Of a stretch of 64,000 nt of DNA, positions 42,780-52,163 are shown piece by piece (the first letter of the stretch is position 1; the number at the start of each line of letters is the position of its first letter). The notes under the pieces are model-generated. The model saw only the letters and a program-made list of their open reading frames with translations. It was not told the origin of the DNA and did no database searches. Source of the stretch: Pseudomonas marginalis (GTDB lineage: Bacteria > Pseudomonadota > Gammaproteobacteria > Pseudomonadales > Pseudomonadaceae); assembly GCF_900105325.1 (NCBI RefSeq), contig NZ_FNSU01000003.1, forward strand, positions 310,001-374,000, given 5' to 3'. Both the position numbers and the translations under genes were made by a program.

Positions 42780-43717
42780 AAAAGCCAACCCTGATGCTCG
42801 GCGCGGGGGCGCTGGCTGTGCTGGTGGTGGCCGTGGCGTTGAGCCTGCGACCGGGCAGCGACCCGGTGGCGGCGCAGCAACCGGCGCCGGTGATCAATCC
42901 CGCGCCGAGCGGGCCAGCGGTGGCGCGCCTGGGCAACCAGCAGATCGACCTGGTGGAGCTGAAAAGCGTGCTGGCCAGCCTGCCGGCCGAATCCCGCGAG
43001 CAACTGCGCGGCAACCGTGGCGCCCTGGAAACCTGGATCCGCTCACGCCTGGCGCAAAAAGCCGTGCTTGAACAGGCCGATGCCCAGGGCTGGCGCCAGC
43101 GCCCGGAGGTGGAGCAGCAGACCCGCGCCGCCGCCGAGCAGATCGTGTTTCGCGACTACATGCTGTCGGTCAGCCAGGTACCGGCCGACTACCCCAGCGC
43201 CGCCGAGTTGCAACAGGCCTACGACAGCGGCAAGGCGCAATGGGTGACGCCGCCGTTGTACCAGGTGAGCCAGATTTTCCTCGCGGTGAATGACCCGCAA
43301 AACCTCGATGCCGTACGGCGCCAGGCCCAGGAACTGAGCCGCAAGGCCCAGGCCGCACCGGCTGATTTTGCCGCCCTGGCCACGCAGTTTTCCCAGGACC
43401 CCGACAGCGCCGCGCGCGGTGGCGATTCGGGGATGCAGCCGTTGCAGCAACTGGTGCCGGAGGTGCGCGGCGCGGTGGCGCGGCTCAAGGTCGGTGCGGT
43501 CTCGGACGTGGTGCAGAGCCCGGCCGGGTTTCATGTGCTCAAGCTCATCGGCCAGCAACCGGCGCGCACCGCCACCCTGGACGAGCTGCGTGAACGCCTG
43601 ACCCAGGCCCTGCGCGCCCAGCGCCAGGAACAGATCGCCAAGGCCTACCTGGAAGGCATGCTCAACACCGCGACCTTGAGTATCGACGGCGCCGAGTTGA
43701 ACAAAGTGCTGGAGTAA
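42776..43717 (+). CDS. PpiC-type peptidyl-prolyl isomerase (PA0699-like)
   Basis: 313 residues with a GTG start. One N-terminal membrane or signal segment (about 5-22), a SurA-like helical region, and a parvulin domain at about 155-260 (YQVSQIFLAVND, FSQDPDSAARGGDSG, GFHVLKLIGQQP). It faces the periplasm and would help folding of exported outer-membrane proteins of the operon. Confidence 0.9.
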   Translation: MKKPTLMLGAGALAVLVVAVALSLRPGSDPVAAQQPAPVINPAPSGPAVARLGNQQIDLVELKSVLASLPAESREQLRGNRGALETWIRSRLAQKAVLEQADAQGWRQRPEVEQQTRAAAEQIVFRDYMLSVSQVPADYPSAAELQQAYDSGKAQWVTPPLYQVSQIFLAVNDPQNLDAVRRQAQELSRKAQAAPADFAALATQFSQDPDSAARGGDSGMQPLQQLVPEVRGAVARLKVGAVSDVVQSPAGFHVLKLIGQQPARTATLDELRERLTQALRAQRQEQIAKAYLEGMLNTATLSIDGAELNKVLE

Positions 43718-43768
43718 CACGCCTCAACCCGCATTGGATGCACAGACCAACCAGACAGGGAGTCTCCC

Positions 43769-44749
43769 ATGGCATTTCTCGAACCGTCTGCCCCACAGGG
43801 GCCCACTGCTTACCGTGCACCTACCGAGCCACGCAGTGCCTGGCTGGCCCTGGCCAGCGAGATCGACCCGGAGGTGGCCCGCTACTTTCTGGTGAGTGCG
43901 CGCTGCGGCTGTTTCATGCAGGCCGCGCGCAGCCTGAATATCAAGGCAACCCTGTTGCGCAAGCGCCTGGCCCAGCTGGAGGAGCACCTGCGCCATGCGC
44001 TGTTCAGCTACCAGGGCAACGGCCTGGTGCTCAGCCGCGACGGCCAGCAATTGCAGGCCCAACTGATCGCCCTGGCCCATGAACGGCGCCTGCCGGTACT
44101 GGAACAGCCGCTGATTCGCCTGGCGGTGGCCGAGCCGATCCTGCACGACATCCTCGGCCGCGACCTGATCGCCTTGCTGCGCCGCAATGCCAGCGTGCGC
44201 CTGGAGATCATCTCCCTCGACAGCCACCTGTCCCTGCAGGCGGTGGACGTGGATGTGGTGCTGTGGCTGGCGGACACCGACGGCCCGGTGCCCGGCCCGA
44301 GCTTTGTCACCGAACCGCCGCGGGCGCTGGCGCGATTGCGGTACCTGCCGCATATCGCCAAGCGCTATTCACGCCTGACCACGCGCCCGGACAGCGTGGA
44401 AGACCTGGCTGACTACATGCTGGTGCAATGGCAGCCGGACGCCCAGGTCGAGGCGCTGCAGCCGTGGAACCAGGTGGTGCAACAACGCCAGGCGGCGGTG
44501 GTGCAGGTGCATGCCTATTCGCTGATGCTGGAGATGATCCGCTGCGGCGCCTGCATCGGTTTGCTGCCGCACTACATGAGCAGCTTCGACCGGGGGCTGG
44601 TGGCGTTGCCGGGGTTGTTGGCCGAGGACAGCATGCAGCGCCAGGTGTGGCTGGCGGTGAATGCGCAGGTGCGCCACCCCGAGGCGGTGCAGATGATCGT
44701 CGAGTTGATCGTCGGTACGTTCGAGGGGCGGCGGGAGTGGTTTGATTAG
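43769..44749 (+). CDS. LysR-type transcription regulator (PA0701-like)
   Basis: 326 residues. An HTH lies at about 45-85 (FLVSARCGCFMQAARSLNI, then LLRKRLAQLEEHL) with an N-terminal extension of about 30 residues, and a LysR substrate-binding domain follows (IRLAVAEPILHDI to the HxxAVQMIVE end). It ends the locus and probably regulates it; the effector is unknown. Confidence 0.87.
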   Translation: MAFLEPSAPQGPTAYRAPTEPRSAWLALASEIDPEVARYFLVSARCGCFMQAARSLNIKATLLRKRLAQLEEHLRHALFSYQGNGLVLSRDGQQLQAQLIALAHERRLPVLEQPLIRLAVAEPILHDILGRDLIALLRRNASVRLEIISLDSHLSLQAVDVDVVLWLADTDGPVPGPSFVTEPPRALARLRYLPHIAKRYSRLTTRPDSVEDLADYMLVQWQPDAQVEALQPWNQVVQQRQAAVVQVHAYSLMLEMIRCGACIGLLPHYMSSFDRGLVALPGLLAEDSMQRQVWLAVNAQVRHPEAVQMIVELIVGTFEGRREWFD

Positions 44750-44803
44750 TGGAAACAGCTTTGCAAATCGAGCCGTTCACTGCTCTGGGAGGCTGGGCAG
44801 GCT

Positions 44804-44823
44804 GCCGCCACCGTTAAGGCGGC
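44804..44823. terminator. Hairpin between convergent genes
   Basis: GCCGCC-ACCGTTAA-GGCGGC lies between the ends of the LysR gene (plus) and the large toxin-like gene (minus). No T-run on either side, so it is a weak terminator candidate. Confidence 0.35.
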
Positions 44824-44841
44824 GACGGCCGTGCGCACCCC

Positions 44842-47800
44842 TCACTCGGGTGTGAAGGTTTTCCACTCGTTTACCGCTGGCTCCACTTCACTTCGAGAAT
44901 CGCGCATCAGCCAGTACCTGCCTTCTGTGACTTCAAAGAAAGGGACGTTACCCATGGGAGCCTCTACGGTCAGGCCAGTGGCATTGGCCAGCTTCTGGGG
45001 GAAGGCCGTCTGGGCAGCCTTATCGACGAGCAATCTAAGTGAGGTGGATTTTGTTTTGTCGCGCACCGGGGCGATCAGTGTGGCAAGGCTTTCCGGCGTC
45101 TGAGAGGTGGCTTCATTCAAGGACCCTTCAAATGTGTCTAGGGTGACTTCACTCCCCACGATATTTAATCGGTTATTTGGATTTTTGCCCGATCCATCAA
45201 TGAAAAATTCAAATTGTTTATTTTCAGACGGGATCATCAGAATACTCTGGGCCTTCTGTTCGGGCGCTGATAGTTTTTCAAAGTCTCGGAAGTCATCGTA
45301 GCTGCGTATCGTCGCATCTTGTCGCGTGGGGATGAAGCTGGGATCGCTGGGGGATAGTTTGACTTTTGGTGGCCCGAAACGAGAAGGTTTGTAATTTGTC
45401 TCGACTGTCGCAACCACGGGTTTTTCAGTGGTTCCGATATTTATCTGTATCGGCTTGCCGTGTGGCTTGCTCGCCGTGGCGCTGGTGTAGTCTTGGACAT
45501 ATTTTTGTTGCATCGTAAGGCCTGCGAGTGTGTCGACTTCATCTTTAGATAGTGCAGGAAACTCTTTTGTAAAGTCAGTTACAAAATCATTGAATACGTC
45601 TTGGGGGTGAGTGCCCAGTGCAAAGCCTGAGTACACTTTTCCTTCAAAGCCTTTGAACGGTACGCCTGTAACTTCATGTAGATCGGTAGCGAGAGCTTTA
45701 TCACCTCCATTTGCGGAGTAGCAGGTGAGGATACGCGCTGCTTTATAGTCTTTAATGTCGATGCCTCGGCTCAAGAGCTCAAAATATATGTCGCTGGCTG
45801 ATAGTTTTCTTCCACCTTCGCCCATTAGTTTTGTCGGTTCGCCCGGTTCTGGCTCATATCCATGCCCGATAATATTTATGCGTTTTTCACCGTTGTAGAC
45901 ATCTTCAAAAGTTTGAACGCCACCATCGATGGCCTTGACGTTTTCGATGCGCCCTCCCAACGCCACGATATTGTTCGTTATTGGCGATCGCGCAACTTCG
46001 GGCAACATGCCGACGGTATTGCTTGAGTTTGAATGTGCCGCAGATGCTGAGCCTGGAGAGCGTGTACGTAAGTGAAGTACCAGTATTGCGAGGTTGGTCA
46101 ACAGATCGGTAACGGCGGCTTCCTTGTGGCCGTCCTTTTCATTGGCCAGGGTTTCGATATCGCCAAGGATTCCCTGAGTCTGCAACGCCAGGCCGATGAC
46201 GGCTGCGGGACCGCGCAGGGCTGGCAATGCCGCGTTGAGCAGGAGAAATCCACCTTCTTTCAGTGTCGCCCAGCGACTTTCCGAGTTCGACACCGTCTGC
46301 CGTTCGGCCAACGTTGTCACGGCCTTGGCATTGGCCTCGTACAAGTGGTTCATCAATTGGCCTGATTGCAATTTTGCTTGCAGGTCATCAATCGCAGTAC
46401 CGGAAGTGGCGAGCGTCGGCGCATCCGGGGTACGCAATGCAGTGAAGTCATCAGCAATGACTCGGTTAGCGTGCAGGTGAGGTTCGCTGAACCCGCCATG
46501 GTTATAAACAGTGCGGGTAGGTTCATCCGGTAGCCAGGCAAGAATATCGTTTTGCAACTTTCCGGGCTTCTGGATGGCTTCCATCAATGCCTGGCGCGAA
46601 GGAAACTGCAGCAAAGGTGCATCGGCCATCAGTGGGCGATAGAGAATATGCGGGCCGTGCGTGCTGTCCTTGGGTTCAATCAGGAACATATTCTCGACTA
46701 CGTCAGGCTTCACGCCGGGCTCGCGCACGAACGCCAATGGACGCATCGTGATCTCCTTGCCATTGACATATTTTTGCCCTGGCGTGGGATCCAGTATTGC
46801 CTGGAGGTACCGGTACCCCATGGCGTTATCGAAACCCTCAGTGCCTTTGGCCGTGAGTTCCAAGGCTTTCATCTTCAGCTCAATGGGCACTTGTTGCGCA
46901 AAGCGTAACTGACGCTCTGTTTTCTTGGCGGGGTCGTCAAGCAACTCGCCTTTGAGTAGCTCAGGATAGTTTTTGCCGACATTGATTTTCTCAATCAGCT
47001 CATTGAGGGCATCTCTTTGCCCCAGTGTGGGTATCAGCGTCCCCGTCGGTTTGTGACGAACCTCAATGCTGCCGCCCGGTAACCCTGCAAGGTTCTGAAT
47101 GAGCGCGTCGGTGAGGGACATTCTAGTGGTTTTGAGGGTGCCGAACCCGTTGGCCTGGGCTCCATACGGCGTGTGGAAGATCACTTCCACATCATTGCTG
47201 TCATAGGGGATAGGAGGCGGTGCGAGCGTTTTTAATTGGTCCTGGATATACGTGCGGATATCCGGGATACCGCTGTTATAGGTGTGTTCGTTGTTGCGAT
47301 GCATGTAGCCCGCCAGTTCCATGGTGAGCTCATGCAGGATGAAGCGGTTGGCATCGGAGGTATTTTTTATCCAGTCGGACATCTTGTTCTGGGGCTGCCC
47401 AGGAGGCTGCGAGTCGAGCAGTGTGGAGTCGGTGGTGACTGCATCCGCTGCTTTGCTGTTGATAATAATGCTTGCTTGGATGTAGAACGCATTCACGTCC
47501 AATTGGGTGAGGGCGGTGCTGAACGTTGTGGTCGGCTGTTGTGTTTTCAGGTTTTGGTCCCAGGCCTGTTTGACTGCGGCCAACGAGGCATAGGGGGTTA
47601 CCTTGCCGCTTGGCTCGCACACCAGCACGATCGTACGTCCCGCCACCTTACGTTCCATGACCAGGTTGGGGGTTAGATATTGCGGGGTATCGGGACGACT
47701 ACTGTCAGTGCTGGAGAACCTATACACGATCACTTCGGAGCCGTCAGCCAATTTGGGACGTGTCGATCCTTGGGGATACCTTACCGCCATGTCGAGGGTT

Positions 47801-49896
47801 TCGCGTTGCAAGTCATCCAGCCCAGGGTGTTTCAGGCTGGCCAGGCGCAGGTTGCTACGTATCAGTTCACTGAGCATCAACCGACGATCTCCGGCGAAAA
47901 TGGGCGTGACACTCACCGCCGTGTCGGCGCCTAAACCAGGGGCCGGTTCGTTGAAAGGTGGCTTGCCCCAATAATCGAGTTTGGCTGTCTGAAGCGCTTC
48001 GTTCAGCTTGCCGGGCAACTGGCTGATCGCCTGTTGGAGCGCTGATTTATCGATGTCAAGCGCGGTGCCCGCAGGATCGCCTGTACGTGCCTGCACGTCC
48101 GCACGAGTGTCGACAAACTTGCCGTCACTGCTGAACACGGGAGCGTCAGCGCCGGCGATGTGGTTAATCGCCAGTTCCATCAGGGGTATTTCCAGGTATT
48201 GACCGGGATTTGCCGGGTCGGGGACGGCGAAGGCCAACTGCTGGACATCCACATTCAATGAGGGGGATGCCTTATTGATGGCGTCCTTGAGCAATCCGGC
48301 TACCACTGCTTGCATGTTCGGTTCCCCTTCAAACAGACGCTGGCCGATGGTGTTCACGGGCCCAACGGTCGGCGGGGCGGGCGGCGTGGGTATGGCCGCA
48401 TCGACCAGGTTGCGTCTGAACGGCGGTGTGGGAGTGGCGAAGCTGGGAACTGGGAGTCCTTCCCTGCGCGCCACGCGCTGTTTGGCTGCCTGTTGGCGTT
48501 CGCGAACCACAAGGGAGGCGGCGTCGTTCGGAGGATTGTCTTTGAGCAGGGCGGGGAAACCGTCGCGAATGAGCCCCGCGTTTTGTTCGGCCCACTGCGG
48601 TGAGCCGTAATGTTCGCGTACGCCGTAAAATTCCATAATGCCCGCTATCGGGTAGAGATAGTCTCCGTAGTTGTAGTTCGGCAAGGCCATCGGCCCGCTA
48701 CCTCCTATCTCGCGGGCCACTTTCAAGATGGCAGGTTGAAGGGCTGCCCACTGTTTATGTTCAGCGGGAAGTGTGAGCCATTTGATGCGGCCGTCTGAGT
48801 CTGGCCCCCAGGCAGACAGACGCCCATCCGAATGGATCACTACACTTTCGATATCCAGGTTGTGTGCTTGCATGAAGCGCTTGAACGCGTCGCTGGAGAG
48901 CGCCTCTTTATAGGCTTGTGCTGCCTGTACATAGGACGAATCTTCAGGGGTACCGATGAGGACCCCCTTGGTCGCGTCGGCGCGGGGGTTCATGGCTTTG
49001 ATTGTCACCAGCCTGCTGAGCATGCGCGCCAGTTCCCGGTCGGCTTCCTCGACACGTTCCGAAGGTGTCGGTGTGTGGTTTGCGTCAGCTACCCCCCTGG
49101 TGTGGTTATAGGTTGCCATGGCGATGGCGTTCTCTACTTCGGCTTGTGCCGTCCTGACGCGCGTGGCTTGCGGCGTAAGTGGGCCGTTTAAGGGCATCAG
49201 GGTTTTGAATTTATTGTTGTACTGCAAGTCGCGTATCGCACTGGGCAGGTCGTTTGGAAAGTTCGAGAAGGCTTCGCCATAGAAGTTGCTCACCACGTCA
49301 ATGGGCGCGTTGCGTGCGCCGGTGTACCGAAACGATTCAAGTCGACCGGCGGCTACTTCTTTTGCCGCCGCTGCAACACCTGCGCTGGCTTCTTTCCAGC
49401 CGGGCGTATGGCTCGAGAAGAGTTGAATTTTGCCATTGATACTGCATTCCATATCATCCGCGTGGGGGAACCATCTGATCGTGGAAATATCGATGTTATT
49501 TTCCTTGGCATAGCGTGCAAACGGCTCTTGAGTGAGTGCTTGAGCGAAGAGTGCCCACGCCTGGCCGAAGGTGGAAAATGGTGGAATGTCAGTGATCGTT
49601 GGAAGTTGACCACCGTTTTTTATCACGGACTTTTTGCGACTTTCCAGCAACATCAATGCGGCGCAATACTGGCTTGCCATTTCACTGTCGCTTTTCTCCA
49701 CAAGGTGTTTGCTTTGTTTCTGGATGCGTTGAAAACGTGCATCCGTTGGGGAGGGCTGCGGATTCACAGGCCACTGTGTGACAGTTTGAGTAAGTGATCG
49801 TTTGGCTCTTGGATGTTCTGACGCGCCATTGTTCTGACCGGCCTCCTGTGAGACCGGGTGCGGCTGTACGACAATCGCCTGGGGCGTGATAATCAT
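44842..49896 (-). CDS. Very large toxin-like protein with clan-CD-like cysteine protease module
   Basis: About 1684 residues from the ATG at 49896 (MIITPQAIVV); the frame is open to 50238, but that extension overlaps the divergent phosphatase gene. N-terminal parts near 105-245 and 320-470 look like two copies of one module. Residues about 1180-1260 (LAERQTVSNSESRWATLKEG plus a hydrophobic stretch) match the dermonecrotic-toxin-type proteins of Pseudomonas. Then INIIGHG with His1345 and ILTCYSANGG with Cys1392 form a His-Cys pair as in C80/CHAT-like clan CD peptidases; a second copy has Ser1582 and Asp1625 instead. No signal peptide and no transporter nearby. Probably a secreted or contact-delivered toxin; the route and target are unknown. 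Confidence 0.75.
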   Translation of the reverse strand: MIITPQAIVVQPHPVSQEAGQNNGASEHPRAKRSLTQTVTQWPVNPQPSPTDARFQRIQKQSKHLVEKSDSEMASQYCAALMLLESRKKSVIKNGGQLPTITDIPPFSTFGQAWALFAQALTQEPFARYAKENNIDISTIRWFPHADDMECSINGKIQLFSSHTPGWKEASAGVAAAAKEVAAGRLESFRYTGARNAPIDVVSNFYGEAFSNFPNDLPSAIRDLQYNNKFKTLMPLNGPLTPQATRVRTAQAEVENAIAMATYNHTRGVADANHTPTPSERVEEADRELARMLSRLVTIKAMNPRADATKGVLIGTPEDSSYVQAAQAYKEALSSDAFKRFMQAHNLDIESVVIHSDGRLSAWGPDSDGRIKWLTLPAEHKQWAALQPAILKVAREIGGSGPMALPNYNYGDYLYPIAGIMEFYGVREHYGSPQWAEQNAGLIRDGFPALLKDNPPNDAASLVVRERQQAAKQRVARREGLPVPSFATPTPPFRRNLVDAAIPTPPAPPTVGPVNTIGQRLFEGEPNMQAVVAGLLKDAINKASPSLNVDVQQLAFAVPDPANPGQYLEIPLMELAINHIAGADAPVFSSDGKFVDTRADVQARTGDPAGTALDIDKSALQQAISQLPGKLNEALQTAKLDYWGKPPFNEPAPGLGADTAVSVTPIFAGDRRLMLSELIRSNLRLASLKHPGLDDLQRETLDMAVRYPQGSTRPKLADGSEVIVYRFSSTDSSRPDTPQYLTPNLVMERKVAGRTIVLVCEPSGKVTPYASLAAVKQAWDQNLKTQQPTTTFSTALTQLDVNAFYIQASIIINSKAADAVTTDSTLLDSQPPGQPQNKMSDWIKNTSDANRFILHELTMELAGYMHRNNEHTYNSGIPDIRTYIQDQLKTLAPPPIPYDSNDVEVIFHTPYGAQANGFGTLKTTRMSLTDALIQNLAGLPGGSIEVRHKPTGTLIPTLGQRDALNELIEKINVGKNYPELLKGELLDDPAKKTERQLRFAQQVPIELKMKALELTAKGTEGFDNAMGYRYLQAILDPTPGQKYVNGKEITMRPLAFVREPGVKPDVVENMFLIEPKDSTHGPHILYRPLMADAPLLQFPSRQALMEAIQKPGKLQNDILAWLPDEPTRTVYNHGGFSEPHLHANRVIADDFTALRTPDAPTLATSGTAIDDLQAKLQSGQLMNHLYEANAKAVTTLAERQTVSNSESRWATLKEGGFLLLNAALPALRGPAAVIGLALQTQGILGDIETLANEKDGHKEAAVTDLLTNLAILVLHLRTRSPGSASAAHSNSSNTVGMLPEVARSPITNNIVALGGRIENVKAIDGGVQTFEDVYNGEKRINIIGHGYEPEPGEPTKLMGEGGRKLSASDIYFELLSRGIDIKDYKAARILTCYSANGGDKALATDLHEVTGVPFKGFEGKVYSGFALGTHPQDVFNDFVTDFTKEFPALSKDEVDTLAGLTMQQKYVQDYTSATASKPHGKPIQINIGTTEKPVVATVETNYKPSRFGPPKVKLSPSDPSFIPTRQDATIRSYDDFRDFEKLSAPEQKAQSILMIPSENKQFEFFIDGSGKNPNNRLNIVGSEVTLDTFEGSLNEATSQTPESLATLIAPVRDKTKSTSLRLLVDKAAQTAFPQKLANATGLTVEAPMGNVPFFEVTEGRYWLMRDSRSEVEPAVNEWKTFTPE

Positions 49897-50061
49897 GAGG
49901 TTTTCTCGTAATGGGCAGGGAAATAACGACACCGTAATTGCACTTTGCTGCGTCCGACGTATGACGCGTGGCTTGTAGGGAGTGGTATGGTTAAACTCGG
50001 CGGTTCCGCACGTGTGTATCAGGTTTATACGAGGCGCTATCCCGATGCAGAGTGAGCAGTG

Positions 50062-50616
50062 ATGCAGGCCTCCCGCTTGAGCCTCATTTGCCATGCCGCC
50101 ACACCCGCTCAAAAGTACGGGCGTTTTCCCGATAACGAGTCCGTGGTCATGGATTGGCAAGCGGCGGCGCTGTCCCTGGCCGGGCGCTATAAGAAGAAAA
50201 CGCGTCTGCTGTGCGCGCCCGAGGCACGCGCCTGGCAAACGGCAGGGTTGTTCGGCAGTCAGGCGGTGATTGAAGAGGCCTTGCGCGATGGCGACTTTGG
50301 CAACTGGAAGGGCCAGGCCATCAGTCAGTTACGCAGCGATGCGTTGATGGACTGGATGACCCACAGCACCCGTGCGCCCCACGGTGGCGAGTCGGTCGAG
50401 CAGATTTGCGCGCGGGTCGCGGCGTGGATGAAAACGCTTGAGGCGCAACCCGGGCACGTGGTGGCCATTACCCATCCCTTTGTGATCCGCGCGGCGATGT
50501 TGCACGTCATGCAGTTTCCGGTGTCGATGTTCTATCGGATCGATGTCGAGCCCCTGTCCGCTACCGAACTGCGCTTCAACACGGTGTGGCGCCTGCGCCT
50601 GGAAACTCACGCCTGA
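50062..50616 (+). CDS. Histidine phosphatase family protein
   Basis: 184 residues from the ATG at 50062 (GTG at 50059 possible). The fold fits the phosphoglycerate mutase/CobC family: SLICHAATP in place of the usual RHG motif (the Arg is Cys, the Gly is Ala, the His is kept), GDFGNWKGQ, PHGGESVEQICARV and a second His in AITHPFVIRA. It lies 45 bases before cobF, so a part in cobalamin metabolism such as alpha-ribazole phosphate removal is possible, but the altered motif leaves activity open. Confidence 0.8.
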   Translation: MQASRLSLICHAATPAQKYGRFPDNESVVMDWQAAALSLAGRYKKKTRLLCAPEARAWQTAGLFGSQAVIEEALRDGDFGNWKGQAISQLRSDALMDWMTHSTRAPHGGESVEQICARVAAWMKTLEAQPGHVVAITHPFVIRAAMLHVMQFPVSMFYRIDVEPLSATELRFNTVWRLRLETHA

Positions 50617-50661
50617 GTGCGTGAACATGGCAAAATCCACGCCCCGCAATGAGAGCAACCC

Positions 50662-51417
50662 ATGAAACGCATCCTGATCATCGGCATTGGCGCCGGCAAC
50701 CCTGACTACATCACGATGCAGGCCGTGAAAGCGCTGAACCGCACCGACGTGTTTTTCCTGATGGACAAGGGCCAGAGCAAGGACAAGTTGATCGACCTTC
50801 GCCGCGAGATCTGCGAGACCTACATCACCGAACCTGGCTACCGCTTTGTCGAGGCCGAGTGCCCCGAGCGCGTACGTGGCGAGATCGACTACACGACTGC
50901 TGTGCAGGACCTCAACCGCGACAAGCAGGCAACTTTCGAGCGCATGATCAACGAGGAAATGGCCGACGGTGAAGTCGGTGCGTTCCTGGCCTGGGGCGAC
51001 CCGGCGCTGTACGACAGCACTATCCGCATCTTGCAGGCGATCCTGGCCAGTGGCCGCTGCGCCTTTGAATTCGAAGTGATCCCCGGTATCACCAGCGTGC
51101 AGGCCCTGGCGGCCCAGCATAAGGTGGCGTTGAACCGTATCGGCAAGTCCATCGAGATCACCACCGGGCGTCGATTGGCGGCGGGGCAGGCCAGCGATGC
51201 CGATACCCTGGTGGTCATGCTCGATGCGGAAGATTCCTACCGTACGGTGGCCGATCAGGACCTGGATATTTACTGGGGTGCTTACCTGGGCACGCCAGAC
51301 GAGATCCTGATCAGCGGCAAAGTCAGTGAAGTGGCTGAAGAGATCGAACGGGTGCGCAAGGCGGCGCGCCTGGAGAATGGCTGGATCATGGACACTTACT
51401 TGTTGCGCAAACCCTGA
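50662..51417 (+). CDS. cobF: Precorrin-6A synthase (deacetylating)
   Basis: 251 residues. It shows the tetrapyrrole methylase motifs: GIGAGNPDYITMQAV at the start, AFLAWGDPALYDSTI and VIPGITSVQALAA. CobF methylates C-1 of precorrin-5 with release of acetate in the aerobic cobalamin pathway. It starts with a Met preceded by GAGAGC; no cobalamin riboswitch is seen upstream. The other cob genes are not in the window. Confidence 0.93.
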   Translation: MKRILIIGIGAGNPDYITMQAVKALNRTDVFFLMDKGQSKDKLIDLRREICETYITEPGYRFVEAECPERVRGEIDYTTAVQDLNRDKQATFERMINEEMADGEVGAFLAWGDPALYDSTIRILQAILASGRCAFEFEVIPGITSVQALAAQHKVALNRIGKSIEITTGRRLAAGQASDADTLVVMLDAEDSYRTVADQDLDIYWGAYLGTPDEILISGKVSEVAEEIERVRKAARLENGWIMDTYLLRKP

Positions 51418-51428
51418 GGTAACGTCCC

Positions 51429-52148
51429 ATGCTCAAACTGCTTGCCCTCGCACTGACCCTGGTGGCCGGCGTTGCCCACGCTGATTCCGAGCTGCACACC
51501 GATTTGCCGCTGGCGTACCTGGAACAGACCCAGGGCGATGCGCGCAACGAGCCGCTGGTGATTTTCCTGCACGGGTTCGGTAGCAATGAGGAAGATCTGT
51601 TTGGCATCAAGGACGCGCTGCCGTCCACCTGGACCTACCTGTCGGCCCGTGCGCCGACGCCGGTGCAGCCGAATGGCTTTCGCTGGTTTACCAAGGCGCC
51701 GGGTGACGGTGACTACGATGGTGTGACCGCTGATTTGCAGAGCAGCGCCAAGCTGATCAAGGACTTTGTCGGCAAAGCCACCGCCAAGTATCACACCCGG
51801 CCTGACCGGGTGTTCCTGGTGGGGTTCAGCCAGGGCGCGATCATGTCGTATGAGGTGGCCTTGCGCGACCCGCAGCTGGTGCGCGGCATTGCGGCATTGA
51901 GTGGCAGCGTGCTGCCGGTGCTCAAGGCTGAGCTGAAGCCGGATGAGCGCTTGAACAAATTGGCGATCTTTATCGGCCACGGCACCCTGGACCAGGCACT
52001 GCCGTATGCGTCGGCGACGCGGGCGAATGAGGTGTTGGTGGGGCTTGGGTTGAAGCCGGAGTTTCATGGCTATCCGGGGATGAACCACACCGTCAGTGAG
52101 GCGGAAGTGCAGGACTTGAAAGCGTGGCTGGAAACAAATTTGAAGTGA
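51429..52148 (+). CDS. Exported carboxylesterase/phospholipase-type alpha/beta hydrolase
   Basis: 239 residues with a signal peptide ending VAHA. The oxyanion segment VIFLHGFGSNEEDL, the nucleophile elbow VGFSQGAIMS, GHGTLDQALPY with the acid, and PGMNHTVSEAE with the His give a full catalytic triad of the YpfH/carboxylesterase family. Substrate unknown. It lies 11 bases after cobF and could share its message. Confidence 0.88.
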   Translation: MLKLLALALTLVAGVAHADSELHTDLPLAYLEQTQGDARNEPLVIFLHGFGSNEEDLFGIKDALPSTWTYLSARAPTPVQPNGFRWFTKAPGDGDYDGVTADLQSSAKLIKDFVGKATAKYHTRPDRVFLVGFSQGAIMSYEVALRDPQLVRGIAALSGSVLPVLKAELKPDERLNKLAIFIGHGTLDQALPYASATRANEVLVGLGLKPEFHGYPGMNHTVSEAEVQDLKAWLETNLK

Positions 52149-52163
52149 GCGCGCTGAATGAAG

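Noticed and set aside
49897..50238. N-terminal extension of the large toxin-like protein
   Set aside because: The open frame runs 114 residues further but overlaps the phosphatase gene, has Cys/His/Arg-rich shadow composition and no better start signal.
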